A stretch of 64,000 bases of DNA from Agarophyton chilense (lineage: Eukaryota > Rhodophyta > Florideophyceae > Gracilariales > Gracilariaceae): assembly GCA_030374765.1 (NCBI GenBank), contig JARGXX010000034.1, positions 434,001 through 498,000 of the forward strand, given 5' to 3'. How positions within the stretch are numbered: the first letter of the stretch is position 1; each line of letters begins with the position of its first letter. Both the position numbers and the translations under genes were made by a program. The notes below the pieces were generated by a model. The model made no database searches and was not told where the DNA came from. It saw only the letters and a list, made by a program, of their open reading frames with translations. Shown here one piece after another: positions 22,370 to 34,746 of the stretch.

Positions 22370-24226
22370 ATGGGGTCTTTTACCACTTCTGGGGATCGCC
22401 ACAAAACCGTCACATCGGTACAACTTTCTCCTACTCCTCAGACTTTCGGCGATAAGCAACTTCTCGCAACAGCAGTCTCAACCAACCTTCTCAAGGGAAT
22501 GAACCCATACGTCACCAACCCACGCTCGGGGCCGTCGGCCTCCGCGCCGGCGGACAACGAAGCTCCCCAGCAGGGTGGATATTTCTCCGGTTTGGATGCG
22601 GCTCCGTCAGGTACCGAACCTTCCGCCTCGGCGAGCAATCGACATCCTCAGGAGGACTTGGACATTAATGCGGTGGCGTGGAACTCCGCTCATGCGATGC
22701 CCTTGGTAGCAAACTCCAGAGGTTGGATCTCAAACGAATCCTTTCGAAGGTAATGTCCCCTTACCGATCCGGTGATATATTCCCGCGCTCCGTGGTTCCA
22801 TCCGACAGCGGTTCGCGACGATGAGCTCATCGACTCCTACGTGGAGGACGGCTTATTGCCGGGTGGCCTACCTGTCGAGGTTGTACGTTCTCCCGATTGG
22901 AGGGCGCGGGTAGCCATAGAGCCTCAGTATCTATACCGCGTTCGCGGGGAGTCCCTGGACAAGGCGCGCGCAGCGATGGCGGCTCTGGCCTACCAGCGAT
23001 TGGAGAGGTCACGCTTTGACCATCTGGTTCCCCCGGAGTACGGGTTCGATGTCGCCTATTACCGCACGTACGGTGAGGTCTCCTACGGGGATAACCTGGC
23101 AGCCTTTCCCGAAGCCGAGTTCCGCGGACCGGGTTTTCCTCTCCGAGAAGATATGCTCCAATGGAGTCGTCCCATCCTTTGGGCTGACTTCAGGTACCTT
23201 CAACGGCAGTTTACCCAGTATGGGTTCGATCGACGCGTGCGCTTCGAGCGCCGCTCGCGCTCCCGTTTCGGGTTCCTTTTCCCGTATCCTCACGTGGAAC
23301 TGGAGCGCATCCGTAACACGGCGAAGGTTGGGCGATTCGTGCCCCTTCCAGCTTGGTGCAGTAAGGTCGAGGTCCCCCGAGGGTGCTTTGCTGAACTGCC
23401 CCCATGCATCTACTATATCGGGTCTCGTTTGATGCACGACCCGAACTCGGGATACTGGGCCCTCGTTGCAGCCGAGTGGGCAGCCTGCGTAGCGGCGCAC
23501 CTCCTCTGGGATGCTCATGACCATTTCCGTATCTGGTATATTCCTCCGATGCTACGGACCATCATGCGTCAGATCGACCTTGTCCCAGCGTTCGGTTCGG
23601 CCAGCAGCGTGCAGGACCTGTATCCAATCTTGGACGTGATCGACAACACCCAATGGGATCGAGTTCCAGTGGAAAATCAGCCCGCAGGGGAAGGATCCGC
23701 GCGAGACAAGTCTCCTGGCCGGTACGATCCGGGCTCCGGTAACTGGATCTATTACAATCCCTTCGAAGGGGTTCGCATCAGCGCGGCGCAAGCACGGGCG
23801 CTGATGGACTCGCCTCGACCGATGCCGGTGGGACACCCGAGGGGGTTCATTTATACCGACGATTACGAGTACGAGCCTCCAGTAGACCTGGACGATCCAG
23901 CGTTGGATAACGACATGCCAGCTCCTAGTGGAGTACTCCCTGTGGAGCCATCTGTACCCTTCCAACCAGTGGGAACGATATCAGCTGCGGCGGCGAATGC
24001 ATCCGGTGGCGGTCCATCTGTTCCCCCCGGGTGGGGTGTGAACACCCTTGCGCAGGCGCCGGTTGCCACTCCGCAAGCGGATAGTGTGCGACAAGGCCTC
24101 GTGAACGCGGGCATTCCAATTCCCCCGGGTATGACGGATGTGAGCCAGATGTTGGCTTTCGCCTCGGCGTACCATCAGGGTCAGAATCCTAACGGTGGGG
24201 CGGGTCCCTCCTCGGGCTTTCCGTAG
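22370..24226 (+). pseudogene. Convergent accessory ORF of chromovirus B (one internal stop)
   Basis: Plus-strand frame starting at an ATG 82 bp inside the 3' LTR and ending 390 bp before the end of pol. About 618 codons with a single in-frame TAA at 22751-22753; 22772-24226 is open for 484 codons. Conserved with element C (about 35-40% by eye) in ordered blocks: APWF and RDDELIDSY, LAYQRLE, ADFRYLQ, FERRSRSRFGFLFPY, ELPPCIYYIGS, DPNSGYW, HLLWDAHDHFRIWY, SPGR, PRGFIY. The N-terminal 125 residues are low-complexity (Ser, Pro, Ala); the C-terminal part is acidic and then Gly/Pro-rich. No signal peptide, membrane span, zinc finger or nuclease motif was noticed. Function unknown. A TATA-like tatatata at 22350 lies too close to the ATG to be its promoter with confidence. 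Confidence 0.85.
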
Positions 24227-24279
24227 TTCCGCCTTCGGGCAATTGGAGAGTCCATAGCTTGGCGACAATAGTAAACTTC

Positions 24280-24450
24280 TGATATTTGCATAACTTCTTT
24301 TCTTTTTCCTTCCTAGGATCTTAACTTCTACTTCATCTTCTTCATTCCTTCTTAGGATCTTCTTCATCTTCTTCCCTTCCTAGGGTCCAATCTTCTTCTT
24401 AAGCTTCTTCTCCACTTCGTGGGTCTTCTTTTCCTTTTTCATCATAAACT
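24280..24450. repeat. Pyrimidine-rich tract between accessory ORF and pol (B)
   Basis: CTT/TTC-rich on the plus strand (cttctttt, cttcatcttcttc repeated), purine-rich on the element strand; positional equivalent of 8920-9010 and 54100-54250. Confidence 0.75.
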
Positions 24451-24615
24451 GTCCCGATAACCGGTGTTGTGTTCCCCGGTTAACGGCGCTAGGCCGAGGG
24501 CCAGTAGACATTCTCTATCAATACGTGTTCTTCGGGATACTCTCCTCAATTCCTCTTCAGAGGTCCAACATCTTCCTCACTTCGAGGTCGCATCCACACC
24601 AGTTCCCGTGGTGGC

Positions 24616-27600
24616 TTACCCGACTTGGGCACGATCCAGATTTGGAGACAAGGTTACCCGAGCGCTTCGGTGATAGGATAAAACCTTAGACCTCGGAAGG
24701 TGCTCAATGAGTTCCACTGTATCCTCATCAGGCGATAATCCGTACCATCGGACTTGGTAGCGAACATCTCCCTCGGGGGTGTAGATGTGACTCACAATGC
24801 GATCGATAACGAATTCCTGCGGGTACACTTTTCCCTTTTCGGGCTTCTCTTCCATCTTGGAACGTTCTAGTTCCGTTGAGGATGTCAACGTAGGGTCTAG
24901 ACACACCCCGGTGGGTTCTTTTCCGTGTTGCGAGCGGGTCTCAGCACTTCGTCCAAACGGCGCCGAGTGGCCTGTGGGCTACGTTGTAACTTCCGTCTAC
25001 GGAGTCAAAACGGCCCAATTCTAGGTTCTTCTTAAAGCGGAAATCTTCCCGATAACAACGGTGTTCTTAGATTTCGTGACGGTTGAGAAACCGCGACGCG
25101 GTAGCGTCTCCAATCTCAGGGGGGTAAGACTTCAATGTCAACCCGAGCTACGGGGACGAAGGTTGCTCTTGTGCAACGCGCCGTGCGACGGAGGCGGTTT
25201 GCGCGACGGTTGGTGGTCAGAGCCTTTTGATTGGCTCGGTGCCATTCGACGTGTGCCACACAAATGCGCGGGCGCCCCGTGTGGGGTGACCGTTCTTTGT
25301 GCGGGAAAATCTGCATATGCAGATGTGAGGTGGTGCTTTCGACACGCGCTAGCACTCTCCTGAGCTGTCCCCGACGGGTCTCACTCATTTCTTTCCCATT
25401 CCTGAGGGTTCCAGTTTCTCCATAGGAGTTCCTATTCCCATTCCATAACGGAGAGCCAAATTTGGTCAACCTCGTTGTCGAGATCTTCCCCGTGCGGGTC
25501 CGCTGACACAGCTCGTTCCCGAGAAAGCGGGATTTGAGTGTGCGACACCTCAGTGTCTCGTCCGCGGCGGCGGGTGATCGTCGGCTCTGTAGGCGTTTCG
25601 GGTGCGGAGTTCTCCACACGACTCTCCCTAGGCGGGGTTTCGTCATCTTTTCTGACGTCGTGCTCGGCTGGGTCGGCGGTGATGTCGCTACCCATACGCT
25701 GGGGTTGTGACTTCTCTGTCGCCGGCTCGGTCGGGCTCGCCGTCTCACTGTGAGAACTAGATTCCCTGTTAGGGCGACTGGCTGACGCCGAAACATCGTC
25801 CTGCGAAGGAACTAAGTCCTCCTCCCCCTCCTTAGGCGGAGAGCCAGGAGGCTTGATTACCTCCGGTGGGGGAGTAACTCTGTAAGAGTTCGTTGACTGG
25901 GCCCTTGAGGGAGCGGGCCCAGGTTCGGGAGTATCCGAAGTTTCTGGTAGGTCGGTTAAACCACGTTCCGGGTGCGGAAGTATAACGGGGCGGGTGTTCG
26001 AATCTCCGCCTGACGGGTTAACTTCCGTTGAATCATCCCCTGTGGAGGGCGTTGGTGTCGACACCACTTCCACAGTTGGGTTGGGCGCTCGTGTGATGCG
26101 GTCCCTGGAGATCCGTTCGTGGCGGTTAGCGATATCCAATACCACCGTGTCCGGGTCTACAGAAACCACACGATAGGGTCCGTCCACAATTGGCGAAAAC
26201 TTGTGCCTACGTTCCTTTTCAGGATTGTAGTATTCCTTTCGAAGGAAGACGAAGTCGTCGGGCTCCACCTGAGGTAGAGGTTTGCGAACCCGATTGTCAA
26301 AGTCCTTCTTGTAGGCGCGTTGAGCTTTGTCCATTGCTTTCCGGGCTATCGGCACCATCTTCGTAAGCCACTCCTTCCAGGCTTCTCGGTACAATCCCGG
26401 TGACGGGTACGTCGACAGCGTCGGTTGAGCCTCAATGGCGACCGGCGGCGGTGTCCTCGACAGTACCAGTTCGAATGGGGATAAAGATGTAACCCGATGT
26501 ACCTGGGTGTTGTATGCATACGTGATAGCGTCTGTGTACAAGTCCCAATTTTTGGGGTGATCCGCAACATACGATCTCAAAGCGTTGAGTATCGTGCGGT
26601 TAAACCTCTCCACCTGGCCATTCCCCTGAGGGTGATACGTAGTAACAAATAAATTCCTTACATCAAGGATTCGACATACATCCTGAAAGAACTTTGATGC
26701 GAATTGCCCTCCGTTGTCGGATAACAACTGCACCGGCGGTCCATATACGAACACCGAATGGGTCACGAACGCTTGCGCGACGGTAGCGGCGGTGATCCGC
26801 TTCAGCGGCACAGTTCTCGTTAGCTTAGAGAATCTGTCAGAAATGACAAGCAGATACCGATGACCTCGGGGCGTCCTGATAAACTCCCCTAGGATGTCTA
26901 TGGCCACGAATTCGAGTGGAGCCCGTGCCGGGAACAGCGTCAACTTCTTAGAGTGCTTCCGAAGTTTGACGTCATTCTTGGCGCAATTGGCGCAGGCCCT
27001 TCTGACGGCGTAACAATCGAATGCCATTGCGGGCTAGTAAAAGTCCCTTCTCAACGTGAGGTACAGTTTTCTTCCCCCGGGGTGGGCGCCAACCTTCACA
27101 TAGTCAGTGAGGTGTAATACCCTCTGTTGTAGGGTGTGCGGCACCACTATCCTCGGGCGAGGTCCAACGGTCCTGATTAGGTAACCCTGATCGTCGTCCT
27201 CGAAAGGTAACTGAAATCCTCAGTTGAGGCTAGCCCGAATCCGTGTACAGAATGGGTCGAGCTGTTGCTCGCGTATCATCTCCTCTGGAGAGATAGGTAT
27301 AAAAGAGCCGATCGGCGAATCCAGACTCTCGTTGACGAGTATATCGTCACAAACATCATCCGTCAGAGGTTGAGCTCCTCCCTCGAGGTCCGATACCATA
27401 AAACATGGGATGTCATCGTCCTCGTAGGGTTCCGTCTCTGCTGTGGTTCCCAAGCGGGATAGTGCATCAGCCTGAGTGTTCAGCTTCCCTTTCTTGTACA
27501 GGATCTCAAAGTCGAATTCCGACAGTCGGAGGCGCCAGCGCGTAAGGCGGCCCGAGGGTTCGGAGATCTCCAGGAGCCAACGCAAGCATGCGTGGTCCGT

Positions 27601-29976
27601 ATGGACTTTGAAACGAGTACCCATCAGATAGGGGCGAATTGTAGCTAAGGCCCACACAACGGCTAAACATTCTTTCTTGGAGACCGAGTAGTTCCTTTCA
27701 TGGACATTCAGGGAACGTGACCAGTACCAAATAGGGTGACGTTCACCATCCTCAGAGGATTGGAACAGTGCACACCCTACTTGGTTTGCACTAGCATCGG
27801 TGTCCACTTCGTAAGGGAGCCCAGGATTGGGTAGAGCCAAGATTGGTGGTGATGTTACGGCATTCACCAGTGCCGTGAAGGCAGACGCTTCCGCGTCGCC
27901 AAAAGGTTCCAGTTCAACTGGTTGTCCCTTCGTCAGGAGCCTGTTGAGGGGGGTGGCAATATCCGCAAACTTCGGGACGAATCGGCGATACACGTTACAC
28001 AGACCTAAGAAGGATCGCAACTCCGTTTGAGTTTTCGGGTGTTTTGCTTCCTTCAAGGATTTCACTCGTACTTCATCGATTGAAAGCTGTCCGGGACGGA
28101 TGATATGACCCAGATACTTAACCGAATCGGTGAAAAACTCGCACTTCTTGAGTTTCAAGGTGATTCCCGCGTCGCGGAGTATCTTCATTACGTCCCTGAC
28201 GTGTTCGAGGTGGTCATCCAGGTTGTTGGAGAAGACAATAATGTCGTCTAAATACACTAGACACGTCCTCCACTTGAAGGGAGCCAACAGAATGTCTATC
28301 GCCCGTTGAAACGTTGCGGGGGCAATTGTCAACCCAAAAGGCATCCTCCGGAATCGGAAAAGTCCTTGATGACACACGAAAGCCGTTTTGTCTCGATCTT
28401 CCTCCCTAATAGGGACTTTCCAGTAGCCCGAATTGGCGTCGAGGGTAGAGAAAACAGTAGCGCTCCCAAGGGAGTCGATGTATTCGTCCATCCGAGGGAT
28501 CGGGTACACATCCTTAATGGTTACCTCGTTCAGGCGTCTGTAATCGATGCAGAAACGCCACGATCCATCCGGTTTCGGAACTAACACCCCTGGTGAGGCC
28601 CAAGCGGACTGGGCAGGTTCAATCGCGCCCGCTTTAAGCATCTTCTCCACCTGAGATTTTTCCTCTTCCCGAGCTTTCGGTCCAGCCCTGTAAGGGTGTT
28701 GGGCAATAGGGAGAGTGTTCGGTAACAAGTCGATGCGGTGTTCTGTAATCCCAATAGTTCCAAGGGAACCATCCCCCATGGGGGTAAATTCACGAAGCAT
28801 GTGCCTCAGCTTCTCCCGATGAGATGCCGGTACATGGTTGAGATCCCATTTATCCAATTCCTGAACAGGATCCGTCTGGTCTGCTCCTGTGATAGGGGCC
28901 GTAACCTCCTGAGGTTTAAAGTGTTCAGCGTGTGGAGCTGCAGTCGTATGCTCACCGTCTTCCGCGATTTCGGCAGTGTCCTCCCCCTTCTTAGGGTCCG
29001 CCACACCAAGGACCTCTGCGATAGAGATCTTTGTAGGTACGACCGCATGCGGGTGTGGAAGAACAGAACCCAGGATCTGGTGTTTGACCAAATGCTGCGT
29101 TGTCTTTCCAAAGTTGGCTACCAAAACCTTGAAAGGTTTATCCGGTTCCTCGGAGACAACCCCATTCGCAAGGGCGAGTTGACGCCGCGTATACAGAGAC
29201 GGGTTCGGTTGTACCACATGCACACCAATTTGCTTGGTAACAACTGTGACCCAAACCTGGGTTTCTGGCGGGATAGCCACTGACTTCGCAACCTTTACCC
29301 GTGTAGACACCGGGTCCTTCTTCACAGATTCCTGCGCGACAGGGAGAGGAACGCGTGTTCGCGCTGCTCCCTGTAAGGGTTTACGAACGATTGGGATCGT
29401 AGACCCGTCTTCGAGTTCCACAGTTCTATTCCGAGGACGGATGGCTTCCACGAAGCGGTCGCAAAAGTCACAACCCAGTATGACTGGTGCTGCAAGTGAC
29501 TTGCATACAATAAACTCTAGCTGAACGAGATAGGAGCCTAACCTCACCATGAGGGAAATTGTACCCAGTGTCCGTAGCGGGTTGTTGTTCGCATCGGCGA
29601 TATCCAAACGTGGACCGGTACGAACTTGAGCCCGGAGCAGCGGGGGTAACAATTCAACATGAATTAAGTTAGGAGCGGCTCCTGTATCCAGGACAGATAT
29701 TTGACGAACCATAAACTGGTTGGACAGGCCGAAGTCGGCGAATACTTTATAATTCCGCTTGGCCATTACCATAACTCGATCAGGAATATGGAGATTACGG
29801 GACCGTATCCACGGGCGACGGAGGACACTAAAGTATCCCGAGTTAACGTCGGAGTCAGCCGTTCTCCTTGAAAGGATAGTCACAGCTGGGGAGCGAAGCT
29901 GGAGCGCCTCGGGCGTCTTCAACTCCGGCTTAGAAGACGCCCCTCCCGCAGGGGAGACTCCCAAGTTTAGTTTTTC
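24616..29976 (-). pseudogene. Pol of chromovirus B (nearly intact frame, several stops)
   Basis: One minus-strand frame. It opens in the -1 frame at the gag stop and has no ATG near its start. 29964-27220 (914 codons) contains a protease (VLDTGAAPNLI), an RT with RFCIDYRRLNEVT, FGLTIAPATFQ and YLDDIIVFS, and an RNase H (VDTDASANQVGCALFQ, SVSKKECLAVVWAL, HTDHACLRWL). A TGA at 27220-27222 and a TAG at 27034-27036 (replacing the Trp of RDFYWP) interrupt the integrase finger. 27027-25432 has the integrase core with AIDILGEF, LLSDNGGQF and GQVERFNRT, then a long Ser/Pro/Glu tail to TAG at 25432-25434. After a region with further stops, 24906-24616 encodes a chromodomain (YQVRWYGLSPDEDTVELIEHL). 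All catalytic residues I looked for are present, so the loss of function is due to stops only. Confidence 0.93.
29967..29976 (-). promoter_or_regulatory. -1 frameshift-type site, gag/pol of B
   Basis: The element strand reads GAAAAAC directly before the gag TAA. In the gag frame this is G AAA AAC: the A-site codon can re-pair perfectly after a -1 slip, the P-site less well. The -1 frame is open from here through protease, RT and RNase H. Confidence 0.6.
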
Positions 29977-31997
29977 GAAGCGGACCCCACCGAATTCGGT
30001 GCAGCTGCCTCGAAGGGGACCGTTTGTTCCCCGTTCGTGGGTACAAGTTCTGTATCCCTGTCAGCAAGGTGAGCTCGGAGTATCCTTTGTTCCTCATAGG
30101 ACCTACTCGGGACTCGAGCTTTCTCCTCAGGGGTCAGAGCCTCGTACTGAGCGATTATTCGTGAACCCTCCCGCAGGGGAAATGTGCAGTCTGGTGCGTT
30201 GTGACCACGGAGGTAACACAAATAGCAAATCAGCTCTGCCGGGTTCGGTTGTGGACGTGAATCCACGCGACGTGGTGCTGTATCCCTCCATCCGGGGCGA
30301 GAGAACCGAGCAGCGGTATTCGCAAAAGGTAGCGATGCGGCTGGCACCCTCCGTCCTTGGATATAGAGCGCAGGGTCTTCATCCGTAGTCGGAGCGGATA
30401 TCGACGGCAACTCAGACGTACCCATAGATTCGGGGTTACTTCCCATGAAGTGAATGTTATCATTGACCCCCACAGGGGCAGGGCCTCCTGCGAGTGATAA
30501 AGACGAGTTACCTCCATCGGCGAGGAGTGCACGTGTCGGCCGACTCTTTCGGTTCTGCCGGGCACGGAGAGTATCCCCCTCAGCCTGGTCGTACTGAACC
30601 AGTTCCAAGTAGGTCAGCTTGCGCTTCTCTTCCCGATGTCGGGCAACCAATGCCCTTATCGAGGGGTCCAAACCATCCACAAACATGGAGCATCTCTCGT
30701 AGGCGGGTAATACATTCCCGCATCGGTGAAACGCTTTATTCAAGCGAGTTGAATACACCGTTTCGGTTTCCATCGGCTTCTGCCGCGTATCTCTTAATGC
30801 AAGGATTGCTTCCTGGATTGCATTTCCAGTAGCGTACGACCTCAAGAGGTACTGCACCGCTTCGGGCCAGCACGTGACTCCCCCTTCCGAGGCTCGGGAT
30901 GATCCACGGACGGAGTTGAACTGGTCTTCAGCCATCCCCTTTAAGAAATAGGGTAATGCAAGATACGCTTACGCTTCACTCATACCGAGGATGTCAGCCT
31001 CCTGGACGAACCTCGCAAGGAAATCGAGCACCAGAATTGGGTCTGTTCCTGTGAACTCCCTCTTCTGTAGGGTGATGCTCAGCCTTTTGATGTAGTCCTT
31101 GACCTTACCCGTTCCGCGGGATGTTCGATCTCCCGAAGGGTTATCCAACCGGTAATAGCGGTACGATAGCAGCTTCCGATAGAGAGGATTCGTCGGCTTC
31201 AGCTCCCTTAATCCAAGGTGTTTCCTACCCTTCTTCCGGGTACGGATTGCCCCATGAGAGGTGTAAGTAGCCTTCGACCGAGTCGCCCGGGATGACCGGC
31301 GTCCATCTTCACTATCCGAAAATTCGGAGGACGAACTCGATGACGAGCGATTGGGATCGGAATCCGATAAATCCTCTTGGAGGTGAACCCTCTTCTTGGA
31401 CTTGCGGCGGTCCCGTTTAGCGGAGCGGTGTTCTTCGTCTTCCGAAACGTCGGGTTTATCCTTCGAGGCTTCTGTGTTTCCGTCCATACGGATAATGGCC
31501 TCGAGGGTGTGCAGCCGAGCTCGGAAGCGTTCCGCTTGCACGCGGTGTTCCTCCACGAGGCTCCGGTACTCCTGGATAAATACCCCAGGGGTACCAAAGC
31601 TTTCCAAAAGGGAGTTCACCTCCCTCGTCAGGGTACGAAGGTCATCGGCGACTCCCCGCTCCTGGGCGTCCTCCACGTTGAGGCGGAGGGTAGTAACCTC
31701 CTGAAGGAGCTCGACGTGAGCCGCGTTGGCGATATCGATTCGAGTTTCCAGGCGCTGTACTTCAGGGTCGGCCCGACTTCGGGGTGCTGCTGAGGGGGTC
31801 TCCACCACTTGAGCTGGGCCCACAGCCACGACCTCTCGAGGACCTGAAACCACTGAGGGTGCTCTCCGAGTGTCCGGATCGATACCGGAATCGTTCCGAC
31901 CTTCGGGAATTGAGCTCCTCGGCCTAGGCGGGGCCGGGGCCACTGAATCCGCTTGACGGTTCGATCCAGTCCTGGAACCACGGGTAGGCGGCGACAT
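29967..31997 (-). pseudogene. Gag of chromovirus B (one in-frame stop)
   Basis: The start chosen is the ATG at 31997 (MSPPTRGSRTGS), which aligns with the Gag starts of A and C; an ATG at 32030 is also in frame. Region order: Pro/Arg-rich head, coiled-coil-like EVQRLETRIDIANAAHVELL, acidic Ser/Asp tract, PLYRKLLSYRYYRLD block, capsid-like part (VVARF..., FVDGLDPSIRALVARHRE), and the zinc knuckle CYLCYLRGHNAPDC (CX2CX4HX4C). A TAA at 30969-30971 interrupts the capsid region, where C encodes SEPQAF, so it probably arose from a Gln codon. Frame otherwise open to the stop at 29967-29969. Structural protein of the particle. Confidence 0.9.
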
Positions 31998-32204
31998 GCT
32001 GCAGACACGACACCGACGATTCGGGGTCACGATGAAATTCGATCACGAGATTCCCGGAGAACGGATGACGTAACACAAAACAAAAATAAAAACCAATTCC
32101 ACCCTTTCCAAAGGGGACCACTACAACAAATCTTCACGACGGTGGTTCCTCTTCCAAGAGATATTCCAACACGTCGATGACCAACCCAATAATCCGAGAA
32201 CGGA

Positions 32205-32222
32205 TTCTAAGTCGGGAGACCA
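32205..32222 (-). other. PBS of chromovirus B
   Basis: 18 nt, plus strand TTCTAAGTCGGGAGACCA, two bases from the LTR start at 32225. Identical to the PBS of element C. Confidence 0.85.
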
Positions 32223-32224
32223 CT

Positions 32225-33141
32225 TGTGGAGCAAAACCCAGCGACGGGAAGTGCTCTCAAGGTGTTCGAAGCCTTGCTCCCTGGGGGAGGCAGACTCAGA
32301 GACAGAGCCCTCCGTTCCACCCGTAGTGTGGGGTGTAACTCCCACGGGGGATTCCGGCAGTACCGACGGAGGTGAGGGGTAGAAACCGTTGGATCGGGAA
32401 TGGGTATGGGTATCCCAAAGAATGGGGGAAAATCCGGCGAAGAGGAAAAACGGGGCGAGGGTCGGGCACTAACAGGCACCGGACCCGAGAACCAGAAAAG
32501 GGGCGAAACAACAAAAGAAACCCAATACAAGGGCGAAAACCTGTCCTCGAAAGGAAACACAAAAAGCACGCAACAAGTAAGCAGAACCACCACGGGGTAT
32601 CGTGCACGCAGGTCGTCTGAGCGGTCCCAAGGGGGTGGTTGCACGGAACCCAAACGTGGGCACTCTCCAAGTGGAGTCGTGTCCCTACGCAGGCGTTGCT
32701 AACCAGAGCCCGTTCCGGGTTGTAAGGCCGAAACGATGGCGACGAAGAACCTCTAAAGGTATCGAAGACCAACCTTGGTTCCCCTTTACTTTGAGCTTCG
32801 GACTGTCAGATCTCGTCTCCCTAAGTAGGGCCCACTTACTAAACTCTACAGTAGTGCACACCTGCTCAGGGCCATACACGTGGAGATCCCACTGCCAGGT
32901 CCCAAAAATCCAACGTTCTAACAAATATCCGAAAAATCGGTGCCAAAAGTAAGCCACGTGTATCACGGGGCCAATCCAACCATGGGCCATCCGAGTTTTC
33001 ACTTCATAGGCGAATTCTAACCAGAAAACAGTGCCACCTCAGCACACCTTAGAAGGGATCATAGTCATAACCCTCGGAGGGTTCAATCCTCATTCTATGA
33101 GTTGCATCTTCAAGTATCGCCTAACTGGGCGTCGCTCTACA
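32225..33141 (-). repeat. 5' LTR of chromovirus B
   Basis: 917 bp, TGTGGAGCAA to TCGCTCTACA; differs from the left copy mainly by a 7-bp insertion near 33090. Confidence 0.95.
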
Positions 33142-33161
33142 AAATGATTCATGAAGTACAT

Positions 33162-34359
33162 ACAGTGCGTTTCATAAATATATCCCTTGACAACAACTGC
33201 GCCAAAAAGACATTTCATGTACTGTAGAGCACATTTCACACAAAATAAAAACCACCAAGTCCGTAAGTCTGTTTCAAAAGTGAATCTTTTATACAATGAT
33301 TAGCTCAATTATGGCTCTTGCCCCGCTTCTTACTTGTTCTGAACAGCTGCGAATAATGGACCTAGTAGGTCAGGGTATGATTCGAGCAGATGTATCTCGA
33401 AAACCCAAGACCAGCTCAAAACTTATCAACCAATTCATCAAAACCCAGCTATATACAAAAAAGAGTTCAACTGAACCACCTACGTCACTTTTTCTAGCCG
33501 ATAAACTTAGAATTAAGCGATAACTCTTCCTTAACACTTCAATTTGCGAACAAATGGCAAGAAATATAAGTTTTCTTATTTCAAAATCTACTTTATGACG
33601 TTAAATTAACCGTCAAATTTTTTTTCAAATTTACAAAAACAAGGAAAACGTTTTTGAAAGGGACTATAACAAAATTAACCGTGTAGAATGGTGTGTTGAA
33701 AAGGTTTATTCGAAAATCAAATAGAATAGCGTGATCTTTTGTGAGGAAAACATTTAAACCTAAACCTTGGCGGTCTAGATTTGTTTAAATTTTATTAGCA
33801 TGATCTACGAAAGTAAAAGAAAGAATTCCTTAAAAGGCATTCAGGAAAGATATCAGTTATGGTGTGGGATATAATCTCTTAAAACGGAGCAACACAAATA
33901 GCTCTTCTCGAAATTAGTTTTAAACCTGAGAAGAATGCTGAAATTCTAGAAATCTGTCTGCTAATTTTAGCATACTCTATGCATAGAGAAGAATTCATTT
34001 TTCAGCAAGATATGCACCTGTGCATAATTTTAATTCTTTGTAACAGTGGTTCAATAGTCGCAATATGTCGGTTATGAAATGGTTTGAGGGCTCTCTAGAC
34101 CTTAACTTTATCGAAAACATTTGAGGAACGTTGGCCCGAATGGTTTATGGTCAAGGAAGGCAAATTGATACAGTGTTTGGTTTGAAAAATTGTATCAAAT
34201 ATTTCTGGGAAAAGATCGACAGTAATAGTATCAATATTTTTAATGAATCAATTCTGAAGCGTTTTATAAGCATTATACAGGCTTAAGGAGCTAAAATATA
34301 CTACTGAACTCGCATTAGAGTAAAAGGAATGCAATAAAGGTTATGTTATTGAAACAGTA
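33162..34359 (+). mobile_element. Tc1/mariner-type DNA transposon relic
   Basis: About 1.2 kb, the usual size. The left end (CAGTGCGTTTCATAAATAT after TA) is partly mirrored at the right end (TTATTGAAACAGTA), giving decayed terminal inverted repeats next to TA. It begins only about 20 bp beyond the LTR of element B. Confidence 0.7.
33296..34285 (+). pseudogene. Tc1/mariner transposase (broken)
   Basis: 33296-33523 is open (75 codons) and resembles the N-terminal helix-turn-helix of Tc1-like transposases. The middle is shifted and AT-rich. From about 33860 the frame gives SVMVWDIISKNGATQIALLE and EFIFQQDMH, matching the second catalytic region (FQQD), then LDLNFIEN and TLARMVYGQGRQIDTVFGLK, matching the C-terminal region with the usual NPIEN motif changed to NFIEN. 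Multiple stops; no activity expected. Confidence 0.8.
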
Positions 34360-34746
34360 TTTTTACTTCATTTTTTTCACACTGATTTTTTTACTTTTAC
34401 TGTAGCCGAAACGTCGATTTTCGGAAATTTTCGGCGAAGGATATGATTTTGAAACAGCTTTATCTACGTGATATTTTTATTCTTGCTCGCAACACAAATT
34501 TAATTAGTTTATGCTCCAAGTGAATATTGCAAGGGTCCAATTTACTAGCCCAACTAATAGGGTACCGAAGGCAACACAAGAGACACTGGATTTATGTACC
34601 AGTGGGATTTGATGCACAGGTCATGAAGTTTTGCAATTATTTTCAAGTGTGTGCGCCCATGACTTGCGAAGCACTCAGAAGCGATAATCAACTTTATATA
34701 ACTGTATTCGTCACATTACATGAAATGAACAATTCTCAGAGAGCTT
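34360..34746. other. Intergenic, nothing recognised
   Basis: AT-rich stretch between the transposon relic and the 3' end of the secreted-protein gene. A 79-codon plus-strand frame at 34527-34766 has no recognisable feature. Confidence 0.5.

Larger units (their letters stand above)
21379..33141 (-). mobile_element. Chromovirus B (Ty3/gypsy, youngest copy)
   Basis: 11.76-kb element with LTRs of 910 and 917 bp that differ by about ten substitutions and one 7-bp indel, i.e. about 1% divergence by eye. LTRs begin TGTGGAGCAA and end TTGCTCTACA or TCGCTCTACA. Flanks aaacg (left) and aaatg (right) could be a 5-bp target duplication with one mismatch. PBS, gag, pol and PPT are on the minus strand; the accessory ORF is on the plus strand. 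Confidence 0.95.

Noticed and set aside
25116-25796. 226-codon minus-strand frame in the pol tail of B
   Set aside because: Out of frame with integrase and chromodomain; Arg/Thr-rich composition suggests a shifted reading of the Ser/Pro/Glu tail.
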